Below are positions 36,017 through 44,779 of a DNA stretch of 59,149 nucleotides, piece by piece; position 1 is the stretch's first letter; each line of letters starts with the position of its first letter. This DNA comes from Rhodococcus sp. ARC_M6 (GTDB lineage Bacteria; Actinomycetota; Actinomycetes; Mycobacteriales; Mycobacteriaceae): NCBI RefSeq assembly GCF_022810305.1, contig NZ_JALGQH010000037.1:1-59149 (forward strand), written 5' to 3'. The notes beneath the pieces were generated by a model. That model ran no database searches and was not told the origin of the DNA. It saw nothing but the letters and a program-made list of their open reading frames with translations. A program made the translations under genes and the position numbers.

Positions 36017-37491
36017 TGCGTCCCAACATCTCCGACGTTCACATGTGGTCGCCGGAACCACTACGAAGGTTGAGTTCGCACCTGATCGAAGCGGACCGGC
36101 AGGTCGAAGACATCCTCGACGAGATCCGTCGGCGGGCCGATGCCGAATTCACTGTTTGGAAAGGTGTAGGCGCAACCGCTGCCGGCGCCCACCTGTCGGG
36201 TACTCTCCGCACGTCCAGCCGCATATCCATTGTCGTGCGATCGATCGCGGACCTCTATGCCGGAGCGGCAAATACACTCGGACGCGCATACCTCGAGGCC
36301 AGGACAATTGCCGACGAGGCCTCATTTTCCGGGATGACCGTCACCAATATCGGCGAAGTGTTCCCGCCTTCCCCACTATCGCCGATCAATCTGGCAGATA
36401 TTCTTCAGAACAACCAGTATGCCGAGGCGGCAGCAACTTTCGGCCGGACGCTCTCGGCAGCCCTCGACACCGTGGAATGTGTCGAGCATGAATCCGACGA
36501 AGCCTTGGCAATTGCATTTCGTCAACTCGCTGCACTGCTGGAGGCGCCGCCCGCTTTGGTCAGTGGCCCGATCATATTGCCGGACAACCCCACTGAACTC
36601 AGCGCATACTGGAATTCCCTCTCCCCCATTGAAAAGGATTCCCTGGCGACGCGCTTTCCGACGATCGGGAACCGTGACGGACTCCCCGCCCTGGACCGCG
36701 ACTACTACAACCGCCGCTACCTGGACTCATTGAGCACCTCCCCGGATCGCACGTACGCCGCCGTCGCGTCGGAACTTCGCCCGGACATGTTCCTGCTGTC
36801 CTTGAGCACGGACGGACACGCCGTGATCGCCCTCGGAAACCCGGATACCGCAGACAATGTTGCGACACTCGTTCCCGGAACCGGAACCAGCCTCTCCGGA
36901 ATCGGCGGGGACCTTGCGCGGACCACCGCCATGTTCAACTCGGCCCGGGCGGCAGCGCCAGGATCTGCCAACTCGGTCATCCTCTGGTCCGGATACAACG
37001 CTCCCCCAAGCCTTCCCGACGCAGGATTCGACAGCTTCGCCGACGGCGCCGCACCCGCACTCGACAAATTCCAGGACGGATTACGTGCTTCGCACGACGG
37101 CCCGGCCTCCCACAACGTGGTAATCGGGCACTCCTACGGCAGTACCGTCATCGGTGCCGCCACGACCGACGGCGCCTCACTCGATGTCGACGATCTTGTC
37201 TTCGTCGCCAGCCCGGGCGTCGACGCGGATCGAGTCAGCGACTTGAGACTCGATTCGATATCCGCTGCCGATATGGGCGAACATGTCTACGCAACAACAG
37301 CATTCTGGGATCCCGTGCAACTGGTACCGAAGGTCCTCGGAACACACGGATTCGATCCGTCCGACCCGAAATTTGGCGCTCAGGTCTTCGAGAGCGCACC
37401 GGGTGCACCCGGGCTGTCCATCCACGGCGAGTACTGGAATGCAGAAAATCCGGCCCTGAATACTCTGGGCCGGATCATCAGCGGGACGTGA
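36016..37491 (+). CDS. WXG-type helical N-domain fused to a DUF1023 alpha/beta hydrolase
   Basis: A 491-residue protein. Residues 1-110 form a helical hairpin with the turn motif W48-K-G50, like type VII secretion substrates. The C-terminal part (about 215-480) is an alpha/beta hydrolase with the nucleophile elbow G-H-S-Y-G-S (Ser373) and a following V-A-S-P-G-V-D-A strand, typical of DUF1023. No signal peptide. Coupled by a one-base overlap to the small protein before it. It could be a secreted lipase/esterase or an antibacterial effector; no immunity gene is evident next to it, though the SRPBCC gene is convergent. Activity not established. Confidence 0.85.
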   Translation: MRPNISDVHMWSPEPLRRLSSHLIEADRQVEDILDEIRRRADAEFTVWKGVGATAAGAHLSGTLRTSSRISIVVRSIADLYAGAANTLGRAYLEARTIADEASFSGMTVTNIGEVFPPSPLSPINLADILQNNQYAEAAATFGRTLSAALDTVECVEHESDEALAIAFRQLAALLEAPPALVSGPIILPDNPTELSAYWNSLSPIEKDSLATRFPTIGNRDGLPALDRDYYNRRYLDSLSTSPDRTYAAVASELRPDMFLLSLSTDGHAVIALGNPDTADNVATLVPGTGTSLSGIGGDLARTTAMFNSARAAAPGSANSVILWSGYNAPPSLPDAGFDSFADGAAPALDKFQDGLRASHDGPASHNVVIGHSYGSTVIGAATTDGASLDVDDLVFVASPGVDADRVSDLRLDSISAADMGEHVYATTAFWDPVQLVPKVLGTHGFDPSDPKFGAQVFESAPGAPGLSIHGEYWNAENPALNTLGRIISGT

Positions 37492-37498
37492 AGGGTGC

Positions 37499-37933
37499 TT
37501 ATCCGAGTTCACGCTTGAGGTTGTCGAGCACCTTCTTCTGGATGCTCTGCAAGCCCTTGGGTGCAAACGTCCGCTCGAAGAAGCCGCCGATACCCGTCGC
37601 GCCCTTCCACTGCGTCAACGTCGTCACCGTGGTACCGGCTCCGTTGGGAGCAACCGTCCACGTCGTCACCAAACTTGAGTTGGCGTCCTTCTCGGTGATG
37701 ACGTTGCCGTCGACCGTGACGGTCGACTCGACGTTGCGTGAACGCTTCTCAGTTGCCTTGAGCGTCCACCGGACGACTGTTCCGTCGCCCTGTCCGCCTT
37801 CCACGACCTTGTAGTCGAGGTACTGCTCCGACAGAATGCGTGGGCGAACCGTCTCGTAATCCGTCAGTGCCGCAAGCACCGTCTCCGGTGCCGTAGCGAC
37901 GACGATCGAACTATGTGCGCTGACCTGACCCAT
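37499..37933 (-). CDS. SRPBCC-family (polyketide cyclase-like) protein
   Basis: A 144-residue START-like hydrophobic-pocket protein, beginning Met-Gly-Gln-Val-Ser-Ala-His with the usual long C-terminal helix (K-K-V-L-D-N-L-K-R-E-L). It occupies the same position as M. tuberculosis Rv3718c. Such proteins bind or cyclise lipophilic ligands; no ligand can be named. Convergent with the hydrolase gene (7-base gap) and divergent from the FAD oxidase gene. Confidence 0.9.
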   Translation of the reverse strand: MGQVSAHSSIVVATAPETVLAALTDYETVRPRILSEQYLDYKVVEGGQGDGTVVRWTLKATEKRSRNVESTVTVDGNVITEKDANSSLVTTWTVAPNGAGTTVTTLTQWKGATGIGGFFERTFAPKGLQSIQKKVLDNLKRELG

Positions 37934-38194
37934 TTACCCTGCGTCTCCTTTTATCAACTACCGCGACTCGATTACCGCGGAATACGTACAAGTGGATTAC
38001 CTGCCGCTCCGCACAGACACTTCTGCCAATACTGCCTGCTGCGGCCCGGTATCTCGACTATCTGACCCAATCGTGTGAGCTGGTTCACCAATGGGTATGG
38101 GAAACCTGTGCCCGTTTGCAACAACTCGATCAAATTCACCCAATTCGACCCCTCCCGATGGCCTCTGCCGAACGCGCGGGATAGCGTCGGGGGT

Positions 38195-39682
38195 GTGACT
38201 CTCTCTCTTAATGGGGTAGTTCCGAAGTTTTCCAGAATCCGGACAGGTCAACGTCCGGGTTCCGACGGCGCGCGTGAAACAGGTTTTGCGCAGCACCGGG
38301 AAGGCGTTGCGCGACTTCTCGCGTCGTATCACGCGATACCCCCCGACGGTTCGGTGCGACTGGCGAAGAAAACCTCCAATCTCTTCCGCGCCCGCGCCAA
38401 GACATCAACGCCCGGACTCGATGTCAGCGGCCTCACCGGCGTTATCGCTGTCGATCCCGTGGCACGGACCGCGGACGTCGCCGGCATGTGCACGTACGAA
38501 GATCTTGTCGACGCCACCCTCCCGTACGGCCTGGCGCCGCTTGTCGTGCCCCAACTCAAGACCATCACGCTCGGCGGCGCCGTCACCGGCCTGGGAATCG
38601 AATCCACATCCTTCCGGAACGGTTTGCCCCACGAATCCGTCCTGGAAATCGACATCCTCACCGGAAACGGCGACATCATCACCGCCACCCCTGAAGGTGA
38701 ACATGCCGAACTGTTTTTCGGTTTCCCCAACTCCTACGGCACTCTCGGCTACTCGACACGGCTGAAGATTTCCTTGGAGCCGGTGAAAAAGTATGTGGCG
38801 CTGCGCCATCTGCGTTTCGATTCACTGAAGATACTCGAAACAACGATGGACCGCATCGTCACGGACCGTGAATACGACGGCGTCGCAGTCGACTACCTCG
38901 ACGGAGTTGTCTTTACCGATACCGAGAGCTACCTCACTCTTGGTGTACAAACTGACGACGAAGGCCCGGTCAGCGACTACACAAACGAGAACATCTTCTA
39001 CCGCTCCATCCAGCACCCGTCGCTGATACATCCCAAGACCGATCGCCTCACCATCCGGGACTACCTGTGGCGCTGGGACACCGATTGGTTCTGGTGCTCA
39101 CGAGCCTTCGGGGCCCAGAACCCCAAGATCAGGCGCTTCTGGCCCAAGCAGTACCTCCGCAGTAGCTTCTATTGGAAGCTGATCGCCCTCGACCACAAGT
39201 ACGACGTCGGCGATCGCCTCGAAAAGCGCAAGGGCAACCCCCCTCGTGAACGCGTCGTCCAGGACGTCGAGGTCCCGATCGAACGGACAGCAGATTTTGT
39301 TTCCTGGTTTCTCCAGGAAATTCCGATCGAGCCATTGTGGTTGTGTCCGTTACGCCTTCGCGAACCCAGCCCGGCCGCGGCCTCGGCTTCTCGACCTTGG
39401 CCCCTCTATCCGTTGGAACCCAAGCGCACCTACGTCAACATCGGCTTCTGGTCCTCGGTACCCATCGTTCCGGGCGAACGCGACGGCGCAGCCAATCGAC
39501 TGATCGAAGAAAAGGTCAGCGACTTCGACGGGCACAAGTCGCTGTACTCCGACTCGTACTACTCGAGAGAAGATTTCGAAGCCCAGTACTACGGCGGCGA
39601 CCGATACACCCATCTCAAGGAACGCTTCGACCCGAATTCCCGTTTATTGGATCTATTTTCTAAGGCGGTGCAACGTAAATGA
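38195..39682 (+). CDS. FAD-linked oxidase/reductase, partner of a fatty-acid methyltransferase
   Basis: A 495-residue PCMH-type FAD-binding protein with the flavin-pyrophosphate region (V-P-Q-L-K-T-I-T-L-G-G-A-V-T-G-L-G-I-E) near residue 125 and a C-terminal part resembling sterol delta24-reductase (DWARF1/DHCR24). Paired by a 4-bp overlap with a CFA-type methyltransferase, it resembles Rv3719 and the TmsA/BfaA reductases that convert 10-methylene to 10-methyl fatty acids. I choose the GTG at 38195; a longer frame to 38075 lacks a ribosome site and is unlike the family start. Confidence 0.88.
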   Translation: MTLSLNGVVPKFSRIRTGQRPGSDGARETGFAQHREGVARLLASYHAIPPDGSVRLAKKTSNLFRARAKTSTPGLDVSGLTGVIAVDPVARTADVAGMCTYEDLVDATLPYGLAPLVVPQLKTITLGGAVTGLGIESTSFRNGLPHESVLEIDILTGNGDIITATPEGEHAELFFGFPNSYGTLGYSTRLKISLEPVKKYVALRHLRFDSLKILETTMDRIVTDREYDGVAVDYLDGVVFTDTESYLTLGVQTDDEGPVSDYTNENIFYRSIQHPSLIHPKTDRLTIRDYLWRWDTDWFWCSRAFGAQNPKIRRFWPKQYLRSSFYWKLIALDHKYDVGDRLEKRKGNPPRERVVQDVEVPIERTADFVSWFLQEIPIEPLWLCPLRLREPSPAAASASRPWPLYPLEPKRTYVNIGFWSSVPIVPGERDGAANRLIEEKVSDFDGHKSLYSDSYYSREDFEAQYYGGDRYTHLKERFDPNSRLLDLFSKAVQRK

Positions 39683-40980
39683 CCACGTTCAAGGATTCCA
39701 AAAACCAAGAAAAGCTCTCCATCGCGGAGATACTAGAGACACTTTCCGACGGCATGTTGCCGCTACGATTTACCGCGTACGACGGATCCGTCGCCGGACC
39801 GGAAGATGCCGACTACGGGCTGCACCTCAAGTCGACACGCGGAACCACTTATCTTGCAACAGCTCCCGGCGATCTCGGCATGGCCCGGGCCTATGTCTCC
39901 GGAGACCTCGAAGCCGAGGGGGTTCATCCCGGCGACCCCTACCAGATCCTGCGCGTCATGGGCGACGAACTGCACCTCAAAAGGCCGTCCGCATTGACGC
40001 TGGCCAGCATCACGCGCTCTCTCGGATGGGATTTACTGCGCCCCATCGCTCCGCCGCCGCAGGAACACCTCCCGCGCTGGCGCCGCGTCGCAGAAGGATT
40101 ACGCCACTCCAAAACTCGTGACGCCGAAGTCATTCACCATCACTACGATGTCTCGAACACCTTCTACGAGTATGTCCTCGGCCCGTCCATGACGTACACG
40201 TGCGCTACCTACGAGAACACCGAACAGTCTCTCGAATCGGCCCAGGAAAACAAGTACCGCTTGGTGTTCGAAAAGCTCGGGCTGAAAGAGGGTGACCGCC
40301 TCCTCGACATCGGCTGCGGCTGGGGGTCGATGGTCCGCTACGCGGCACGTCGGGGCGTCAAGGTTATCGGCGTGACCCTCTCACGCGAACAGGCCGACTG
40401 GGCACAGAAAGCCATCGAAGACGAGGGGCTCGCGGACCTCGCCCAGGTCCACTTCTCCGACTATCGCGATGTAGCCGAAACAGGTTTTGACGCAATATCT
40501 TCCATCGGGCTGACCGAGCACATCGGCGTCGGAAACTACCCGGCGTACTTCGAATTCCTCAAGGACAAACTGCGCGAAGGTGGGCGCCTGCTCAACCACT
40601 GCATCACGCGTCCGGACAACCGCGGCAGCGCCAAGGCCGGCGGTTTCATCGACCGGTACGTCTTCCCCGACGGGGAGCTCACCGGATCGGGCCGCATCAT
40701 CTCCGAGATCCAGAACGTGGGACTCGAAGTGCGACACGAGGAGAACTTGCGCGAGCACTATGCATTGACCCTCGCCGGCTGGTGCCAGAACCTCGTCGAC
40801 AATTGGGACGCCTGCGTCGCAGAGGTCGGCGAAGGCACCGCTCGCGTCTGGGGCCTCTACATGGCCGGCTCCCGCTTGGGCTTCGAGCGCAATGTGGTTC
40901 AGCTGCACCAGGTTTTGGCCGTCAAACTCGGCGCCAAGGGCGAAGCGCATGTGCCACTGCGCCCGTGGTGGAAGGGGTAG
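39679..40980 (+). CDS. SAM-dependent cyclopropane/methylene-fatty-acid synthase family protein
   Basis: A 433-residue methyltransferase that modifies the double bond of phospholipid acyl chains. It has the N-terminal helical domain (about 1-140), H-H-Y-D-V-S-N-T-F-Y-E, the SAM motif D-I-G-C-G-W-G-S-M, and S-I-G-L-T-E-H-I-G with a C-terminal R-P-W-W. Translational coupling to the FAD protein suggests a two-step 10-methyl-branched fatty acid (tuberculostearate-type) or related product. Corresponds to M. tuberculosis Rv3720. Terminated by a strong hairpin. Confidence 0.92.
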   Translation: MTTFKDSKNQEKLSIAEILETLSDGMLPLRFTAYDGSVAGPEDADYGLHLKSTRGTTYLATAPGDLGMARAYVSGDLEAEGVHPGDPYQILRVMGDELHLKRPSALTLASITRSLGWDLLRPIAPPPQEHLPRWRRVAEGLRHSKTRDAEVIHHHYDVSNTFYEYVLGPSMTYTCATYENTEQSLESAQENKYRLVFEKLGLKEGDRLLDIGCGWGSMVRYAARRGVKVIGVTLSREQADWAQKAIEDEGLADLAQVHFSDYRDVAETGFDAISSIGLTEHIGVGNYPAYFEFLKDKLREGGRLLNHCITRPDNRGSAKAGGFIDRYVFPDGELTGSGRIISEIQNVGLEVRHEENLREHYALTLAGWCQNLVDNWDACVAEVGEGTARVWGLYMAGSRLGFERNVVQLHQVLAVKLGAKGEAHVPLRPWWKG

Positions 40981-40990
40981 GGAGCTCCGC

Positions 40991-41040
40991 CCCCTGTACG
41001 CCTTTTTGGTAGTAACCGCTACCAAAAAGGCGCACAGGGG
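40991..41040. terminator. Long bidirectional terminator
   Basis: CCCCTGT/ACAGGGG outer arms and a 13-bp inner stem (41000-41012 with 41019-41031), separated by a 2x2 mismatch, around a 6-base loop. It lies between the convergent methyltransferase and fadB stop codons. T5 and A5 runs are inside the stem. Confidence 0.9.
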
Positions 41041-41048
41041 CTACGCCC

Positions 41049-43184
41049 CTACTTCAGCGACTCCGGCGGGGTGAACCGCTCGCCGTACTTGACAGCCAAT
41101 TCCTGCGCGCGAGCGACGAATCCAGCCTTGCCACCCTCGTAGCCGGTGACGAACTGGCTGACGCCACCCGTCCAGGCCGGGTAGCCGATACCCATGATGG
41201 AGCCGATGTTGGCGTCGGCGGTGGTCATGAGAACACCCTCGTCGAAGCACTTCTGTGTCTCGATTGCCTCGATGAACAGCATGCGATCGATGAGATCCTG
41301 GATCGGAGCATCCGAGGTTCCGGACTTGAAGTTCTCTCGCAGTCCGGACCAGAGGCCAGTGCGCTTGCCTTCGGCGTAGTCGTAGAATCCAGCGCCTCCG
41401 AGACGGCCGGTGCGGCCCGCGTCGACGATGAAGTTGATGACTCCGCCGGCCGGATCTGCCGGGAGCTCCCGACCTTCGGCCTTGGCTGCGTCCGCGTTTT
41501 CCTTGCGAATCTTCTGCATCAGGGTGAGGTTGAGCTCATCCGAAAGCTGAAGCGGTGCAGCCGGGTAACCGGCCTGCATACCGGCCTGCTCGACGGTGGC
41601 CGGGTCGATGCCCTCGGCAACCATGCCGATGGCCTCGTTGATAAACGTGCCGATGACGCGCGAGGTGAAGAAGCCACGCGAATCGTTGACGACGATCGGC
41701 GTCTTGCGAATTGCCTGGACGTAGTCGAATACGCGAGCCAGAGCCTCGTCGGACGTCTTCTCACCGCGAATGATCTCCACCAGCGGCATCTTGTCGACGG
41801 GAGAGAAGAAGTGGATTCCGATGAAATCTTCCGGACGCTTCACGCCGGTGGCGAGGCCCGTGATGGGCAGCGTCGAGGTGTTGGAGCCGAGCAGTGCGTT
41901 GGGTGAGGTGATGTCCTCGATCTCCTGGAAGACCTTGTGCTTGAGCTCCTGGCTCTCGAAAACTGCCTCGATGACGAAGTCGACGCCGGCAAAATCTGCC
42001 GGGTCAGCCGTCGGGGTGATCTTGGCGAGCAGTGCGTCGGACTTCTCCTGCGTGGTCTTGCCGCGCGAGAGTGCCTTGGCCTCAATGGCTTCGGAGTACG
42101 CCTTACCCTTGTTTGCAGCCTCGATGGTGACGTCCTTGAGGACGACCTCGTAGCCTGCCTTCGCGGAAACGTACGCGATGCCGGCGCCCATCATGCCGGC
42201 GCCGAGGACACCGATCTTGGTGATCGGGGTCTTGGCGATGTCCTTCGGACGCGAGGCGCCGGAGCCGATCGCCTGCAGGTCGAAGAAGAACGCCTGAATC
42301 ATGTTCTTCGCAGTACGCCCGGTAACGAGGGACGTGAAGTACCGTGCCTCGATGATCAGTGCGTTGTCGATGTCGACCTGCGAACCCTCGACAGCTGCGG
42401 CCATGATGGCGCGCGGAGCCGGCATGGGAGCACCCTTGAGGGTCTTACGCAGGTTCGCCGGGAATGCCGGAAGGTTGGCTGCAAACGCCGGAGTGGCCGG
42501 AGTTCCGCCCGGGATCTTGTAACCCTTCTTGTCCCAAGGCTGTACGCCGCCTTCGGGATTCGCCTTGATCCATGCCTTCGCAGCGGGAACCAGTTCTTCG
42601 ATCGAACCGACAACCTCGTCGACGAGGCCGACTTCCTTGGCCTCGACCGGTCCGCGCTGCTGGCCCTGAAGCAGGACGCCCATGAGCGCGTTCTGCAGGC
42701 CGAGCATACGAACAGTGCGGACAATGCCACCGCCACCGGGGAGCAGACCGAGGGTGACCTCGGGCAGGCCGATCTTGACGCCCTTGACGTCGGCTGCGAT
42801 GCGGTAGTGGGTTGCCAGAGCGATTTCGAGCCCGCCGCCCAGTGCCGCGCCGTTGATGGCCGTGACAACCGGCTTGCCGAGGGTCTCGAGGCGACGCAGA
42901 GCCGCCCGGATGACACCGACCTCTTCGAAGATTTCGGGAGCCTGGTCGGGGCCCACCTTGATCATGTTCTTGAGGTCACCACCGGCGAAGAAGGTCTTCT
43001 TGGCAGAAGTGAGGACAACTCCGGTGATGGAGTCCTTCTCGGCGTACAGGCGATCGACGGTAGCGCCCATCGACTGCTTGTACAGGTTGTTCATGGTGTT
43101 GGCGCCCTGGTTGGGGTCGTCCATGGTGAGCACGACGATGCCGGCGGAGTCCTGCTCCCAGTTGATCATGTTGTTCTCGGTCAC
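41049..43184 (-). CDS. fadB: Fatty-acid oxidation complex alpha subunit (hydratase/3-hydroxyacyl-CoA dehydrogenase)
   Basis: A 711-residue bifunctional protein. The N-terminal crotonase domain has N-G-A-A-L-G-G-G-L-E-I and L-P-E-V-T-L-G-L-L-P. The central NAD domain has G-V-L-G-A-G-M-M-G-A-G-I-A, and H-F-F-S-P-V-D-K-M-P-L-V-E with the catalytic His. C-terminal HAD domain follows. Very similar along its length to M. tuberculosis FadB (Rv0860). I use GTG 43184 with AGGAG upstream; ATG 43169 is the alternative. Forms with fadA (47-base gap) the trifunctional beta-oxidation complex. Confidence 0.96.
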   Translation of the reverse strand: MTENNMINWEQDSAGIVVLTMDDPNQGANTMNNLYKQSMGATVDRLYAEKDSITGVVLTSAKKTFFAGGDLKNMIKVGPDQAPEIFEEVGVIRAALRRLETLGKPVVTAINGAALGGGLEIALATHYRIAADVKGVKIGLPEVTLGLLPGGGGIVRTVRMLGLQNALMGVLLQGQQRGPVEAKEVGLVDEVVGSIEELVPAAKAWIKANPEGGVQPWDKKGYKIPGGTPATPAFAANLPAFPANLRKTLKGAPMPAPRAIMAAAVEGSQVDIDNALIIEARYFTSLVTGRTAKNMIQAFFFDLQAIGSGASRPKDIAKTPITKIGVLGAGMMGAGIAYVSAKAGYEVVLKDVTIEAANKGKAYSEAIEAKALSRGKTTQEKSDALLAKITPTADPADFAGVDFVIEAVFESQELKHKVFQEIEDITSPNALLGSNTSTLPITGLATGVKRPEDFIGIHFFSPVDKMPLVEIIRGEKTSDEALARVFDYVQAIRKTPIVVNDSRGFFTSRVIGTFINEAIGMVAEGIDPATVEQAGMQAGYPAAPLQLSDELNLTLMQKIRKENADAAKAEGRELPADPAGGVINFIVDAGRTGRLGGAGFYDYAEGKRTGLWSGLRENFKSGTSDAPIQDLIDRMLFIEAIETQKCFDEGVLMTTADANIGSIMGIGYPAWTGGVSQFVTGYEGGKAGFVARAQELAVKYGERFTPPESLK

Positions 43185-43231
43185 GCTGATTCGTCTCCTG
43201 GTAAGTCCGAGTGAAGAAGGGGGCAGGTCTC

Positions 43232-44446
43232 TTAGACGCGTTCGATGATGGTGGCAACGCCCATGCCGCCACCGATGCACAGCGTGATGAGTGCGCGCTT
43301 GCCGCCGCGACGCTCGAGTTCGTCGACCATCGTGCCGAGAATCATTGCGCCGGTTGCACCGAGCGGGTGACCCATGGCGATAGCGCCGCCGTTGACGTTG
43401 AGCTTCTCGTCCGGGATGTTCATGTCCTTCTGGAACTTCAGGACGACGGAGGCGAAGGCCTCGTTGATCTCGAAGAGGTCGATGTCGTCGACCGTCAGGC
43501 CGGCCGCGGCCAGAACCTTCTTCGATGCCGGGGTGGGGCCGGTCAGCATGATCGTGGAGTCGGCACCGCTGGTGGCGGTAGCAACGACGCGGGCGCGCGG
43601 GGTCAGACCCATGTCCTTACCGGCTTGCTCGCTGCCGACGAGCACGAGTGCCGCACCGTCGACGATTCCCGAACTGTTTCCACCGTGGTGAATGTGGTTG
43701 ATCTTTTCGATCCAGTGGTACTTCTGCAGCGCTACGGCGTCGAAGCCGCCGATTTCACCGACAACACCGAACGCCGATGCCAGGCCGGCGAGGCCTTCGA
43801 CCGTGGTTCCGGGACGCATGTGCTCGTCGTTGTCGAGGACGGTGATCCCGTTCATGTCCTTGACCGGAACAACGGACTTGGCGAAGTATCCGCCGGTCCA
43901 CGCCTTCGCAGCAAGATCCTGCGAACGCACTGCGTACGCGTCGACGTCGTCACGCGAGAAGCCCTCGATGGTGGCGATAAGGTCTGCGCCGACGCCCTGA
44001 GGAACGAAGTAGTTGTCGTAGTTGGTCGCGGGATCCAGCGCCCAGGCGCCGCCGTCGCTGCCCATCGGAACGCGGGACATCGACTCGACGCCACCGGCGA
44101 TCACCATCTCGTCCCAGCCCGAGCGGATCTTCTGAGCAGCCATGTTGACTGCCTCGAGACCCGATGCGCAGAAACGGTTGAGCTGCACGCCACCGACGGT
44201 GTCCGGCAACTTGGCGTCGTTGACCGCGATGCGCGCAATATCCATGCCCTGATCGCCCACCGGAGTGACGACGCCCAGGATGAGGTCGGAGATCCGATCC
44301 TCGTCGAGATCAGGGAAGCGCACGCGCAGTTCCTGGATCAGACCCGTGACCAGCGAGATCGGCTTGACCGAGTGCAACGAACCGGTCTTCTTGCCGCGGC
44401 CTCGCGGGGTACGGATGGCTTCATAAATGAATGCCTCTGTGGTCAC
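43232..44446 (-). CDS. fadA: 3-ketoacyl-CoA thiolase, beta subunit of the fatty-acid oxidation complex
   Basis: A 404-residue thiolase with nucleophile R-F-C-A-S-G-L (about Cys92), [13 protein letters not shown] and C-I-G-G-G-M-G, all canonical. GTG start at 44446 with AAGGA upstream. Matches M. tuberculosis FadA (Rv0859), partner of FadB. First gene of a fadA-fadB operon; a 14-bp palindromic site resembling the KstR consensus lies about 115 bases upstream. Confidence 0.96.
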   Translation of the reverse strand: MTTEAFIYEAIRTPRGRGKKTGSLHSVKPISLVTGLIQELRVRFPDLDEDRISDLILGVVTPVGDQGMDIARIAVNDAKLPDTVGGVQLNRFCASGLEAVNMAAQKIRSGWDEMVIAGGVESMSRVPMGSDGGAWALDPATNYDNYFVPQGVGADLIATIEGFSRDDVDAYAVRSQDLAAKAWTGGYFAKSVVPVKDMNGITVLDNDEHMRPGTTVEGLAGLASAFGVVGEIGGFDAVALQKYHWIEKINHIHHGGNSSGIVDGAALVLVGSEQAGKDMGLTPRARVVATATSGADSTIMLTGPTPASKKVLAAAGLTVDDIDLFEINEAFASVVLKFQKDMNIPDEKLNVNGGAIAMGHPLGATGAMILGTMVDELERRGGKRALITLCIGGGMGVATIIERV

Positions 44447-44779
44447 TGTGAGGTGTTCCTTCCATGTATGCGTCGACCCTGTTTGCGTCGAACCGGTCTG
44501 CCTCGGCCGAGCCCGTGTGTACGGCGCTCAGCCCACTGCAAACCTCAGCCCTCCCACTCTAGAACGCGTTACAGAAATATGGGAAGGACTGAAGCGATCC
44601 TGCTCCGTGACCGAGGTGATCACGACGTCGGCCGTCGGTGGCCACCACCGGTTCCGACCTGCCCGATCCTGCCCCACAAACGCGGCCAGCGACACCCCCA
44701 CACCGATGCGTCGAGAGTGTCGCCGGTACGTCGGACAGCAGTTGCCTGCTGTTCACGAAAAGCGATTATCTGTTGCTTT
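44447..44779. other. 333-base intergenic region upstream of fadA
   Basis: No gene is supported here. It carries the fadA promoter region and the palindromic site TAGAACGCGTTACA (44560-44573), which fits the KstR pattern TnnAACnnGTTnnA. The right half lies downstream of the endoglycoceramidase gene on the same strand; I see no clear terminator. Confidence 0.5.
44560..44573. promoter_or_regulatory. Candidate TetR-type operator (KstR-like) upstream of fadA
   Basis: TAGAACGCGTTACA matches TnnAACnnGTTnnA, the consensus described for mycobacterial KstR, and contains the palindrome AACGCGTT. It is about 115 bases upstream of the fadA start. Other TetR-family lipid regulators bind similar sequences, so the cognate protein is uncertain. 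Confidence 0.4.
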
